Source: Deltaproteobacteria bacterium
GTDB taxonomy: Bacteria; Myxococcota_A; UBA796; UBA2385
Assembly: GCA_016845285.1 (NCBI GenBank)
Contig: JAERSX010000575.1
Location: 1 to 6,146, forward strand
DNA: 6,146 bases
Direction of reading: 5' to 3'
Part shown: positions 1 through 6,146 of the stretch, in pieces
Layout of the letters: each line of letters begins with the position of its first letter
Position numbering within the stretch: the first letter of the stretch is position 1
Position numbers and translations under genes: made by a program
The notes under the pieces: generated by a model
Seen by the model: only the letters and a program-made list of their open reading frames with translations
Databases searched by the model: none
Told to the model about the DNA's origin: nothing

Positions 1-1000
1 CCGTGGACAGATCGATGCCGTTGTCGACCATCTGGGCTTCGACCTTTGCCTTGGCCGACAGCAGCTTTGCCTTGGCCTCCTTGGCCACGTAGGCACCGGT
101 CTCGTCGCGGCCCTCGAGCCCCTCCTGCTTGGCGCGTCCGCGGGCTTCCGGCATCTTGTTGCGGAAGAGGCGGTTGGCGATGCCGCCACCGAAGCCCTGG
201 CCTGTCGCCGCCTTGTGGAGCCGCTTGGCGCTTCCGGCCGTCTGAAGGGCCTCGTCGGTGGCCATGCCGCCCATGAGCTGCTTGGTCTCTTCTCCGTTGA
301 GGGCCTCGTTGGCCTCGGTGATGCCGGCCTCGAGGTCGTTCGTGTCGAAGAGCACGGTCATGGCAGGGGTCACCGAGCGGTCGGTGCTGCCGCCGAAGAG
401 CCGGGTCAGGCCGCGGCCGGCTGCCCGCTTCGCCTCACCCCACACCCGGGCCTTCTTGAAGCTCGCCATCTTCTCGTCGGCGGCTTTCTCGCCCTCTTCG
501 TTGGTGTAGAGCACCATCTGCGGCCGCGCCGGGTCGTCGCCCTGCCGCAGCTCGCCCGCGGTTACGCCACCCACGCTTCCCTCGTGAAATCCGATGCGTT
601 CGACGATCTCTGCCTTGGTGAGGTCGGGCGGAAGCATGGGCGAGAGCTCGCGCATGAGCACGTGGTAGGCGGCGCTGCCCTGCTCGATGTGGGGGCCGGC
701 CACACGCTTCATCTCCTCGAGCTTGGCGTCGAGACGGGCTCGCATGGACTGCGCCTCGCCCTGGGCGCTCTCGGCGGCCGTCTGCGAGGCCTCGACCTGC
801 TCGGCATCGGTGGGGCCCGTGGCCTGGGCCTCCTCGTTGGCCACGGCCAGCTCGGCCAGGGCCACCAACATGGCCGCGTTGCCGTGCCCCTGGTGTGACT
901 GGAGCTCGGGAGCCACCCCGGCCTCGGGCGCTGGGCTGCTGAAGCGCTGGCTCTCCCAGGGCGTGGGCGTGGGCTGTGGTCGGTGGGTCTGGGCAGGCAT
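1..1000 (-). CDS. Unrecognised Ala/Glu-rich protein with N-terminal LQ-x6-GNAAM element (partial, 3' end off window)
   Basis: 333 codons are visible from the ATG at 1000 to the left edge; the C-terminus is missing. I do not recognise a catalytic domain. Residues 1-32 are Pro/Gln/Ser-rich and look disordered. Residues 33-44 read LQSHQGHGNAAM, resembling the short 'LQ...GNxxV/M' element I associate with N-termini of large myxobacterial/actinobacterial proteins linked to DUF4157 and extracellular contractile injection systems; that link is from memory and is inference. Residues about 45-100 are Ala/Glu/Gln-rich and likely helical. A more mixed segment follows (about 130-166), then a basic and Gly-rich stretch (185-205, 255-290) and a Lys/Ala helix (305-325). 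No signal peptide or membrane segment is evident. The ATG is preceded by GGAG at 5-nt spacing and by a sigma-54-type promoter. The frame is open upstream to a TGA at 1082-1084, with no better start. The opposite-strand frames here lack any family-like content. Confidence 0.72.
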   Translation of the reverse strand, partial: MPAQTHRPQPTPTPWESQRFSSPAPEAGVAPELQSHQGHGNAAMLVALAELAVANEEAQATGPTDAEQVEASQTAAESAQGEAQSMRARLDAKLEEMKRVAGPHIEQGSAAYHVLMRELSPMLPPDLTKAEIVERIGFHEGSVGGVTAGELRQGDDPARPQMVLYTNEEGEKAADEKMASFKKARVWGEAKRAAGRGLTRLFGGSTDRSVTPAMTVLFDTNDLEAGITEANEALNGEETKQLMGGMATDEALQTAGSAKRLHKAATGQGFGGGIANRLFRNKMPEARGRAKQEGLEGRDETGAYVAKEAKAKLLSAKAKVEAQMVDNGIDLST

Positions 1001-1005
1001 GTCGG

Positions 1006-1009
1006 CTCC
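1006..1009 (-). promoter_or_regulatory. Shine-Dalgarno GGAG for the left-edge gene
   Basis: GGAG lies 5 nt before the ATG at 1000 and supports that start. If transcription begins about 12 nt after the -12 element (near 1012), the leader would be only about 12 nt long and would still include this site. Confidence 0.6.
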
Positions 1010-1022
1010 GGGAGGGAGTAGG

Positions 1023-1039
1023 TGCAATGCCTGTGCCAA
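1023..1039 (-). promoter_or_regulatory. Sigma-54 (RpoN) -24/-12 promoter
   Basis: On the minus strand the sequence reads TTGGCACAGGCATTGCA. Against the consensus YTGGCACR-N4-TTGCW it matches every specified position, and the GG and GC dinucleotides are separated by exactly 10 nt. The -12 GC falls at 1025-1024, which predicts a start near 1012, just ahead of the GGAG and the ATG at 1000. The site is intergenic and oriented toward the left-edge gene. Sigma-54 promoters need an enhancer-binding ATPase; no such gene is in the window. The match is visible in the sequence; activity is inferred. Confidence 0.78.
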
Positions 1040-1045
1040 CGCGGA

Positions 1046-1064
1046 AGAGCCTCTCGGGGGCTCT
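1046..1064 (-). terminator. Possible weak terminator or hairpin after the FAD operon
   Basis: The minus strand holds a perfect 6-bp stem AGAGCC/GGCTCT around a 7-nt loop. It lies about 90 bp past the stop of the upstream FAD gene and just before the -24 element. There is no U-tract after it (TCCGCG follows), so intrinsic termination is doubtful. It could instead be a chance hairpin or act with Rho. Confidence 0.25.
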
Positions 1065-1152
1065 GGAGACGGTGTTGGGTCTCAGAGGTCCCAGGTGGGT
1101 GTGGGGCCTGCGTGCCTCAGTCGGGATCGCGTGCCGCTGCGCGCATCGGTGC

Positions 1153-2622
1153 TCAGCCCGCCAACAGGGCGCGTGCCGCGAGCACGCCACCGGCGCCACC
1201 CGTCCAGCCTCCGGGGTGGCAGCCCATGCCACCCAGCCACAGCCCAGGCACCTCGTCCACCCGGTGTCGCGCCAGCCCGTGGGCCGGCCTCAGGGGGCCG
1301 AGCTGGTCGAGTCCGAGCTCGCCGTGGATGAGGTGTCCGCCGTCCAGGCCGAAGGTCCGCTCCAGGTCGGAGGGGGTGAGGACCTCGTGGCCCACGACCA
1401 GATCGCGGGCTCCGGGTGCCACGGACTCGAGGGACGACAGCACCCCATCGAGCAGGGTCTTGCGTGCGTCTTCCGTCCAGCCGCCGTCGATGTCCTGGGC
1501 AGCGAAGGGCACCGTCACCGCCAACACGTGCTGGCCGTCTGGTGCCAAGGCAGGGTCCGCGACCGTGGGCTGTGCGATGTCGAGGGGCATGAAGGACTGG
1601 GGCAGACGGCCGTGCTTCACGTCGTCCCAGGCACGCTCCAGAGCCGTCGGCGGTCCCACGATGCGCACACGCTCCGGCGCCGCCGAGCAGCCCGTGGGGA
1701 TCAGCGGCCCCGCCAAGGCGAGGTGCACCTTGGCCATGGAGCCACGGCACCGCACCGTGCGAATGCGCCCCTCGGTGCGCGGGGGCAGCTCGCGGGCAGA
1801 GACGAGGTCCATCAGCGTGCGGCGCGGCCCCACGGTCGAGAGCACCGCGGTGGCTGCGAGGGTCTCGCCGCTCTCCAGGATCACGCCCGTGACGCGGCCC
1901 CCGTCGAGGGTGACCTGGGACACGCCTGCACCGGCCCGCAAGGTGGCGCCTGCCGAGGTCGCCGCTGCCTCCAGGGCCGCGACCACCGCCGCCGGCCCGC
2001 CGCGCACCGGCGCCCCCCGACGGGCGAGGTCCAGCAACAACAGGCCCGCGCTGGTGGGTCCCCGTGGCCCCATCCATGCACCGCGCAGGGCGGGCAGCAT
2101 GTGAGCGCTCGCCACGATGGGGTCGTCCTCCCACTCGGCCACCCAGTCGTCGACGCTGAGGGGGGCCACGCGGAGCAGCTCCATCATGTCGGCCGCGCCG
2201 AGTCTGCGGAAGCCGAGGGCCGGACCGATGAGCGGCACCAGCGAGGCGCCGTCCGTGAGATCTGGGGCGGGAGCCACGAGCTGCTTGCCCAGGAAGGGCA
2301 GGACCCGGCCCACCAGGGCAGGCGTTCGCGGTGGACCCAGGGTGAGGGGATCGCGCCCGGGTGTGCACACCGTCACATCGTGCACGGAGACACGTGTGAG
2401 TCCGTGAGTGTCGAGCCTGAGGGCACTCGCGGCGAGGGTGGACAGGTTGTCGGCGTCGGGGAAGACGCCGGTGTGACGGAAGCCGGGATGAAACTCCAGG
2501 CCCGCCGAGGTGTGGCCGAGGGTGTCCTCGGGTGCCAGCAGGGTGACCTGCTTGCCAGCGCTCGCCAGCACCGCTGCTGCGGCGAGCCCGTCTGGTCCGC
2601 CCCCGATGACCACGACACTCAT
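1153..2622 (-). CDS. FAD-dependent oxidoreductase, CrtI/PYROXD2-like, diverged paralogue (FAD2)
   Basis: 489 aa, complete. A Rossmann nucleotide-binding start (VVVIGGGPDGLAAA, GxGxxG at residues 7-12) and a C-terminal CHPGGWTGGAGG segment (468-479) place it in the phytoene desaturase/amine oxidase-like family (COG1233). It is a paralogue of the upstream gene: both share VLTPxDLExxFGL...HGELxLDQL (414-440 here) and a matching AYDD/AWDD-K-G segment. Two departures stand out. The acidic residue that ends beta-strand 2 is Ala30 (Glu40 in the paralogue), with LGH instead of LGG after it. The central segment around PGTAYVLLHH...WGFAKGG is rewritten and shorter. FAD affinity or catalysis may therefore differ; a structural partner role is possible. 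The start is the ATG in an ATGA overlap with the preceding gene's stop, with GAAGGG 6 nt upstream. Likely cytosolic; no signal peptide or membrane helix is evident. Substrate unknown. Confidence 0.88.
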   Translation of the reverse strand: MSVVVIGGGPDGLAAAAVLASAGKQVTLLAPEDTLGHTSAGLEFHPGFRHTGVFPDADNLSTLAASALRLDTHGLTRVSVHDVTVCTPGRDPLTLGPPRTPALVGRVLPFLGKQLVAPAPDLTDGASLVPLIGPALGFRRLGAADMMELLRVAPLSVDDWVAEWEDDPIVASAHMLPALRGAWMGPRGPTSAGLLLLDLARRGAPVRGGPAAVVAALEAAATSAGATLRAGAGVSQVTLDGGRVTGVILESGETLAATAVLSTVGPRRTLMDLVSARELPPRTEGRIRTVRCRGSMAKVHLALAGPLIPTGCSAAPERVRIVGPPTALERAWDDVKHGRLPQSFMPLDIAQPTVADPALAPDGQHVLAVTVPFAAQDIDGGWTEDARKTLLDGVLSSLESVAPGARDLVVGHEVLTPSDLERTFGLDGGHLIHGELGLDQLGPLRPAHGLARHRVDEVPGLWLGGMGCHPGGWTGGAGGVLAARALLAG

Positions 2623-4226
2623 ACGGCACCCTTCTCGAGCATGCGCTGGGCCGCGAGGTAGCCAGGCGCGCTCATGATGCCGCCACCGGGATGGACACCA
2701 GAGGAGCAGAGCCAGAGCCTGTCGACAGGCGTCTCATAGCGAGCCCATCCAGCGGTGGGCCGCTGAAACAGGAGCTGATCGAGGGTGAGCTCGCCGTGGA
2801 AGATGTTGCCCTCGGTGAGTCCGAATTCCTGCTCCAGATCCCAGGGCGTGAGCACCTGCTTGCCCACGATGTGCTTGCGGATGTCGGGGCAGTACTCCTC
2901 GAGGGTGTCGATGACCGTCTCGCCGAAGGCGTCGCGGCGCTCGGGCCAGTGCTCGGGGCCTTCCTTGATGGCGTAGGGCGCGTACTGCACGAAGCAGGAC
3001 ATGACGTGGTGTCCCGGCGGGGCCATGTTCCGGTCGAGCAGCGTGGGGAAGACGAGGTTGATGTAGGGACGGTGGCTGAAGTCGCCGTACTTGGCGTCGT
3101 CGTAGGCGCGCTCGAGGTAGTCGATGTCGGGAGCGATGGCGACGTCGCCGCGGAGGTGAGGGCCGTCGCCGGGCCTGCAGCTGAAGCTCGGCAGGGCATC
3201 CAGGGCGATGTTGACCTTGCCGGAGCTGCCGCGCAGCTTGTAGCGCTTCATGGCGGTCACGAAGTCGTCGGGCAGGTTCTGCTCGCCTACCAGGCCGAGG
3301 AAGGTGAGGCGGGGCTCGCAGCCGCTCACCACGGTGCGGGCGTAGAGGTCGTCACCGCTCTCCATGGCCACGCCCACGGCCGAACCCTTCTCGACGATGA
3401 TCGAGCTCACCGGCGAGCTCACGCGGAGCTCGGCGCCGAGCTCTGTCGCTGCGCTCGCGATGGCGTTGCTGATGGCCCCGGTGCCGCCCTTCGCAAAGCC
3501 CCAGGCCCGGCTCGAGCCGTCGATCTCGCCCATGTAGTGGTGGAGCAGCACATAGGCCGTGCCCGGGCTGTGCACGCCCAGCATGGTGCCGATGATTCCC
3601 GAGCAGGCCATGGGCGCCTTGAGCTGCTCGGACTCGAACCACTCGTCGAGGAAGTCGACCGCGCTCATGGTGGTGAGCTTGAACTGCAGGGCGGCGAGGT
3701 CGTCGCCGAGGTCGCGGAAGGCCTTCCCGAGGCCCAGGAGCTGCTTCAGATCGCTCGGACGGAACGAGGAGGGATCGGGCGCCGGCTCATCGATGATGGG
3801 CTTGGCGAAGCGCGCCAGCTTGCCCATGATCTTGCCGAACTGCGGGTAGAGATCGGCGTCGTGGCGGCTGAAGCGAGCGATCTCGTCGCGCGTCTTCGCG
3901 GGATCGGGCCAGCGACACAGGCCGGGCCCCTCGTGGTGAGGAGTGAACGAACACTCCAGGGGCACGATCTCGAGGCCGTGGCGCGACAGGTCGAGGTCGC
4001 GGATGACGTGCGGCCGCAAGAGGCTCACCACGTACGAACACACCGTGAAGGTGTAGCCGGGGATGATCTCCTCGCTCACGGCGGCCCCGCCGAGCACGTG
4101 TCTTCGCTCGAGGACCAGCACCTTCTTGCCGGCACGCGCGAGGTAGGCCGCGCAGGTGAGTCCGTTGTGGCCGCCCCCCACCACGATGGCGTCGTAGGGG
4201 TTGCTGCGTGTACCCAGCGCGCTCAT
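2619..4226 (-). CDS. FAD-dependent oxidoreductase, CrtI/PYROXD2-like (FAD1)
   Basis: 535 aa, complete. The N-terminal dinucleotide-binding fold is canonical: YDAIVVGGGHNGLTCA (GxGxxG at 17-22), then Glu40 at the end of beta-strand 2 (VLVLERR) and VLGGAA (44-49). Family hallmarks follow: PGTAYVLLHHYMGE (221-234), WGFAKGGTGAIS (242-253), VLTPWDLEQEFGL (458-470), FHGELTLDQL (476-485) and the C-terminal GVHPGGGIMSAPGYLAA (510-526), which closes the FAD site. Length suits COG1233 members such as PYROXD2. These flavoproteins oxidise C-C or C-N bonds; the exact substrate is unknown. The frame stays open upstream to 5084, but that part is antisense-free overlap with the real GcvT-like gene in another frame, has no family content and is rejected. 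The ATG at 4226 overlaps the preceding TGA (ATGA) and has GAGG 7 nt upstream. No membrane segment or signal peptide is evident. Confidence 0.93.
   Translation of the reverse strand: MSALGTRSNPYDAIVVGGGHNGLTCAAYLARAGKKVLVLERRHVLGGAAVSEEIIPGYTFTVCSYVVSLLRPHVIRDLDLSRHGLEIVPLECSFTPHHEGPGLCRWPDPAKTRDEIARFSRHDADLYPQFGKIMGKLARFAKPIIDEPAPDPSSFRPSDLKQLLGLGKAFRDLGDDLAALQFKLTTMSAVDFLDEWFESEQLKAPMACSGIIGTMLGVHSPGTAYVLLHHYMGEIDGSSRAWGFAKGGTGAISNAIASAATELGAELRVSSPVSSIIVEKGSAVGVAMESGDDLYARTVVSGCEPRLTFLGLVGEQNLPDDFVTAMKRYKLRGSSGKVNIALDALPSFSCRPGDGPHLRGDVAIAPDIDYLERAYDDAKYGDFSHRPYINLVFPTLLDRNMAPPGHHVMSCFVQYAPYAIKEGPEHWPERRDAFGETVIDTLEEYCPDIRKHIVGKQVLTPWDLEQEFGLTEGNIFHGELTLDQLLFQRPTAGWARYETPVDRLWLCSSGVHPGGGIMSAPGYLAAQRMLEKGAV
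2629..2634 (-). promoter_or_regulatory. Shine-Dalgarno GAAGGG for FAD2, inside the end of FAD1
   Basis: GAAGGG lies 6 nt before the ATG at 2622, within the last codons of the preceding gene. Together with the ATGA overlap at 2619-2622 it points to translational coupling of the two FAD proteins. Confidence 0.55.
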
Positions 4227-5443
4227 GAGCTCGCCTCTGCCTTGCCCGCAGTCGGCGTGAGGCGCTTGCGGGGTGGGTCGTAGAAGGGAGTGTCGACGAC
4301 GGTGGCCCTGACCTTGCGGCGCTCGTACTCGACGGTGTGCTCGACCTGGAGCTTCGTGCCGCGGACGTGGTGTGGGCGCCGCACCTGGGCCAGGCCGAGG
4401 TAGCGCTTCTGCACGGGCGACCAGGTGGAGCTGGTCATCTGACCCACCTGCTTGCCCGTGTCGTCGTAGACGGGCACGGCGGCACGGCTCGCGCAGGGCG
4501 CGAGGTGGGGCGGCAGCTTGTACGAGGCGTAGAGAGCCTCCAGCTCGGGCCAGGAGAGCTCGAGGCCCACGAGGTCCCAGGTGGGGCCACGCGCCCGCTC
4601 GGCGCGGATGGCTTGCTGGCCGATGAAGGGGGCGCGATCGAGGTCGACGGTCCAGCCGAGGCCGGCGTCGTCGGGGGTCGACTTGGAGAAGTCGGTGATG
4701 CAGCTCACCGCGGACACGTAGTCGCAGCCCTGCAGGACGAAGCCCGCCTCGATGCGCACGACGTCGAGGGCGTCGAGTCCACAGGGCTCGATGCCGTGGG
4801 GCTGGCCGGAGCCGAGCAGGGCGTCCCACACGGCGGGCGCCGCGTCGTTGGCGCACCAGATCTCGTAGCCCAGGTCGCCGGTGTAGCCGGTGCGGCTCAC
4901 CCAGACGTCGATGCCGGCGAGCTGGGTGCGACGGCACCGAAAGAAGCGCATCCGGTCCATGTCGAAGGAGACGATGGGCTTGAGCACGGCGCGGGCCCGC
5001 GGACCCTGCAGCGCCAGCGCCGCGAGCTCCCGCTGGGAGTCGCGGATCTCGACGTCGTAGCCCCGGCGATGGCGCTCGAACCACGACAGCCAGGGTTCGC
5101 TGGTGGTGACCCGGAAGTGATCGGGGCCGAGGCGCGTGATGGTGCCGTCGTCGAGCATCCAGCCGTCGGCGTCACACATGCTGCTGTAGACCACACGGCC
5201 CACGCCGATCTTGGTGATGTCTCGCGTCCACACCCTTGCGAGGAAGGCAGCGGCGTCAGGGCCGGTGACCTCGTACTTGTGGAGCGGCGTGATGTCGATG
5301 AGGCCGGCGGTGCCCCGGAACGCGAAGTACTCACGCTCGCTGTGGCGGTCGAAGTTGCAGACGGCGGCGTACCCGGCCCACTCCTTCCACGCGAAGCTCG
5401 TGCACAGAGCACTGGTGCGGGGATGGAAGGGGGTCGTGCGCAC
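4223..5443 (-). CDS. GcvT-fold aminomethyltransferase-like, probable tetrahydrofolate-dependent C1 transferase
   Basis: 406 aa, complete, slightly longer than glycine cleavage T proteins (about 365). The GCV_T domain spans roughly 40-285: FRGTAGLIDITPLHKYEVTG (42-61), then GWMLDDGTITRLG (94-106), where Asp98/Asp99 align with the VDD of T proteins that contains the catalytic Asp. LALQGPRAR (143-151) and RTGYTGDLGYEIW (184-196) are family signatures, and DAGLGW...FIGQQA closes the domain. The C-terminal barrel is marked by GQMTSSTWSPVQKRYLGLAQV. The family transfers one-carbon groups to tetrahydrofolate from aminomethyl, N-methyl, O-methyl (LigM, DesA) or S-methyl (DmdA) donors. No P, H or L protein is nearby, and it overlaps an FAD oxidase gene by ATGA, so a demethylation role is inferred rather than glycine cleavage. 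The start is GTG at 5443 with GAGGA ahead of it; the frame is open back to the hydrolase TGA, with no ATG between. Cytosolic. Confidence 0.92.
   Translation of the reverse strand: MRTTPFHPRTSALCTSFAWKEWAGYAAVCNFDRHSEREYFAFRGTAGLIDITPLHKYEVTGPDAAAFLARVWTRDITKIGVGRVVYSSMCDADGWMLDDGTITRLGPDHFRVTTSEPWLSWFERHRRGYDVEIRDSQRELAALALQGPRARAVLKPIVSFDMDRMRFFRCRRTQLAGIDVWVSRTGYTGDLGYEIWCANDAAPAVWDALLGSGQPHGIEPCGLDALDVVRIEAGFVLQGCDYVSAVSCITDFSKSTPDDAGLGWTVDLDRAPFIGQQAIRAERARGPTWDLVGLELSWPELEALYASYKLPPHLAPCASRAAVPVYDDTGKQVGQMTSSTWSPVQKRYLGLAQVRRPHHVRGTKLQVEHTVEYERRKVRATVVDTPFYDPPRKRLTPTAGKAEASS
4234..4237 (-). promoter_or_regulatory. Shine-Dalgarno GAGG deciding the FAD1 start
   Basis: GAGG stands 7 nt before the ATG at 4226, inside the last codons of the GcvT-like gene. 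It supports this internal ATG over the far-upstream start that the long open frame would allow. Confidence 0.55.
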
Positions 5444-5515
5444 GGTGTCCTCGACGGGCCGCGACAGTACCCGAGGCCCCCGGCGGGTCCAACTGGGTGG
5501 ACTGCTGCGTGGCCC
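5444..5515. other. 72-bp gap between hydrolase and GcvT-like gene
   Basis: GC-rich, without a convincing promoter or terminator. A 5-bp stem (GTCCA at 5487-5491, TGGAC at 5498-5502) is too short and has no U-tract. The short spacing leaves open that the hydrolase and the three-gene unit are co-transcribed. Confidence 0.4.
5448..5452 (-). promoter_or_regulatory. Shine-Dalgarno GAGGA deciding a GTG start
   Basis: GAGGA lies 4 nt before the GTG at 5443 and supports that non-ATG start for the GcvT-like gene. The next ATG-type choices are far inside the conserved domain. Confidence 0.6.
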
Positions 5516-6146
5516 TCAGGGAGCACTCGAGGCGATGTCGGTTGCCAGGATCTGCCCCAGCAGGGCGTGGCCCATGACGGAGGGGTGCACATCGTCGAGG
5601 AGCAACGAGGCCGGACCGCCGGCGAAGGGCGTGGCTCCATCGACGAGCAGCGCCGCCTGGGCGTCGGCGACCTCGGCCATGATCCGCCGGTAGGTCGGCC
5701 GGGGCGCCTCCAGCGCCTGGCCTTCGAGGTCGCGGGTCGAGGGCAGCCAGAGGAAGACCGGCTCCCCACCATCGGATCGAACCTCCTCGGCGAGGTGATC
5801 GAGGTTGCTCCGATACTCGTGGGGAGGCACGCGGTAGCTGCCCTGACCCGGTCCGATGCGCCAGCCGACCTCTCGGGCAGCGCGGCGATCTCCCACGGCC
5901 CGACGGAGCCAGCGGAAGGTGGCGCTGTGGTGCAGGAGCCTCGTCAGGATCCGGTCCTGGTCCAGGTAGAAGTGGGTGTCGGGAAGCTGGGAGTCCTGGG
6001 TGTCGCTCCAGAGGTTGGCGATGACGACCCAGTCGGCGTTCACCTCGTGAAGCACGCGCTCGTAGAGGCGCAAGGACTGTGCGGAGCTGTAGCCGGGGAC
6101 GCCGCCGTTGACGGGCTCCACCGTGGTGCCGAGGTGCTCGCTCAGC
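5516..6146 (-). CDS. SGNH/GDSL-type hydrolase family protein (partial, 5' end off window)
   Basis: 210 codons are visible; the N-terminus with block I (the GDS nucleophile) lies beyond the right edge. A GTG at 6121 could be read as a start, but the frame stays open to the edge (LSEHLGTT precedes it), and the homologous stretch 'VEPVNGGVPGYSSAQ' is normally internal, so the gene is truncated by the window. Counting from that GTG, block II is NGGVPGYSS (5-13), block III is probably VVIANLWSD (32-40), and block V is DDVHPSVMGH (176-185), with the catalytic Asp and His of the D-x-x-H pattern. The family hydrolyses or transfers ester groups, including acetyl groups on polysaccharides; substrate and location cannot be told without the N-terminus. 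It lies 72 bp upstream of the GcvT-like gene on the same strand and may share its transcript, but no functional link is evident. Confidence 0.82.
   Translation of the reverse strand, partial: LSEHLGTTVEPVNGGVPGYSSAQSLRLYERVLHEVNADWVVIANLWSDTQDSQLPDTHFYLDQDRILTRLLHHSATFRWLRRAVGDRRAAREVGWRIGPGQGSYRVPPHEYRSNLDHLAEEVRSDGGEPVFLWLPSTRDLEGQALEAPRPTYRRIMAEVADAQAALLVDGATPFAGGPASLLLDDVHPSVMGHALLGQILATDIASSAP

Noticed and set aside
435..1232. 265-codon minus-strand frame overlapping the left-edge gene start.
   Set aside because: Out-of-frame and Arg/Pro/His-rich; the frame beginning at 1000 has a ribosome site, a promoter and a balanced composition.
1082..2629. 515-codon minus-strand frame overlapping FAD2.
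   Set aside because: Arg-rich out-of-frame shadow of FAD2; no motifs. Only its terminal TGA (1082-1084) is useful, as it limits the upstream extension of the left-edge gene.
976..2661. 561-codon open frame on the plus strand, plus other long plus-strand frames (215-898, 2691-4283).
   Set aside because: They are antisense to genes with clear family motifs; low-complexity His/Arg/Gly-rich translations are typical of opposite frames in GC-rich DNA.
4227..5084. N-terminal extension of FAD1 to an 821-residue protein starting at 5084.
   Set aside because: The added part is Arg/Pro/Ala-rich with no family content and overlaps the GcvT-like gene in another frame; the ATG at 4226 has its own ribosome site and begins right before the Rossmann fold.
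5487..5502. Hairpin GTCCA/TGGAC as a terminator between hydrolase and GcvT-like gene.
   Set aside because: Only 5 bp, no U-tract, expected by chance.
5441..5518. The hydrolase TGA (5516-5518) is in the same frame as the GcvT-like GTG, with no stop between, hinting at readthrough fusion.
   Set aside because: Only 24 codons lie between, which stay open easily at this GC content; a good ribosome site precedes the GTG and the two families are not known to be fused.
1..6146. CRISPR arrays, tRNA or rRNA genes, insertion sequences, attachment sites.
   Set aside because: No regularly spaced repeats, tRNA-like cloverleaf, transposase motif or terminal inverted repeats were seen by eye on either strand.

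Overview
This is a GC-rich window with long spurious open frames on the opposite strand. All genes I can support lie on the minus strand, so transcription runs from high to low coordinates. GC-rich coding, a sigma-54-type promoter and one protein with an 'LQ...GNAAM' N-terminal element suggest a Myxococcota/deltaproteobacteria-like genome. That assignment is an inference from style, not from any marker gene.

In transcription order: (1) the 3' part of an SGNH/GDSL-type hydrolase gene entering from the right edge (5516 to beyond 6146). (2) After 72 bp, a three-gene unit: a GcvT-fold (aminomethyltransferase-like) protein at 4223-5443, an FAD-dependent oxidoreductase of the CrtI/PYROXD2 (COG1233) type at 2619-4226, and a second, shorter and more diverged paralogue at 1153-2622. 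Both internal junctions are 4-bp ATGA overlaps, so the three are probably translationally coupled. (3) A 152-bp gap holding a 6-bp hairpin and a very good match to a sigma-54 (-24/-12) promoter. (4) The first 333 codons of an unrecognised alanine/glutamate-rich protein that runs off the left edge (1-1000).

The most coherent biology is the GcvT-FAD-FAD unit. GcvT-fold proteins move one-carbon units from N-, O- or S-methyl (or aminomethyl) substrates to tetrahydrofolate, and flavin oxidases are their classical partners in sarcosine/dimethylglycine oxidation. No glycine cleavage P, H or L gene is visible, so a dedicated demethylation or oxidation pathway of unknown substrate is more likely than glycine cleavage. 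The second FAD protein lacks the acidic residue at the end of beta-strand 2 and a central segment present in the first, so it may be a specialised or non-catalytic partner. The left-edge gene appears to be a separate transcription unit under its own sigma-54 promoter.
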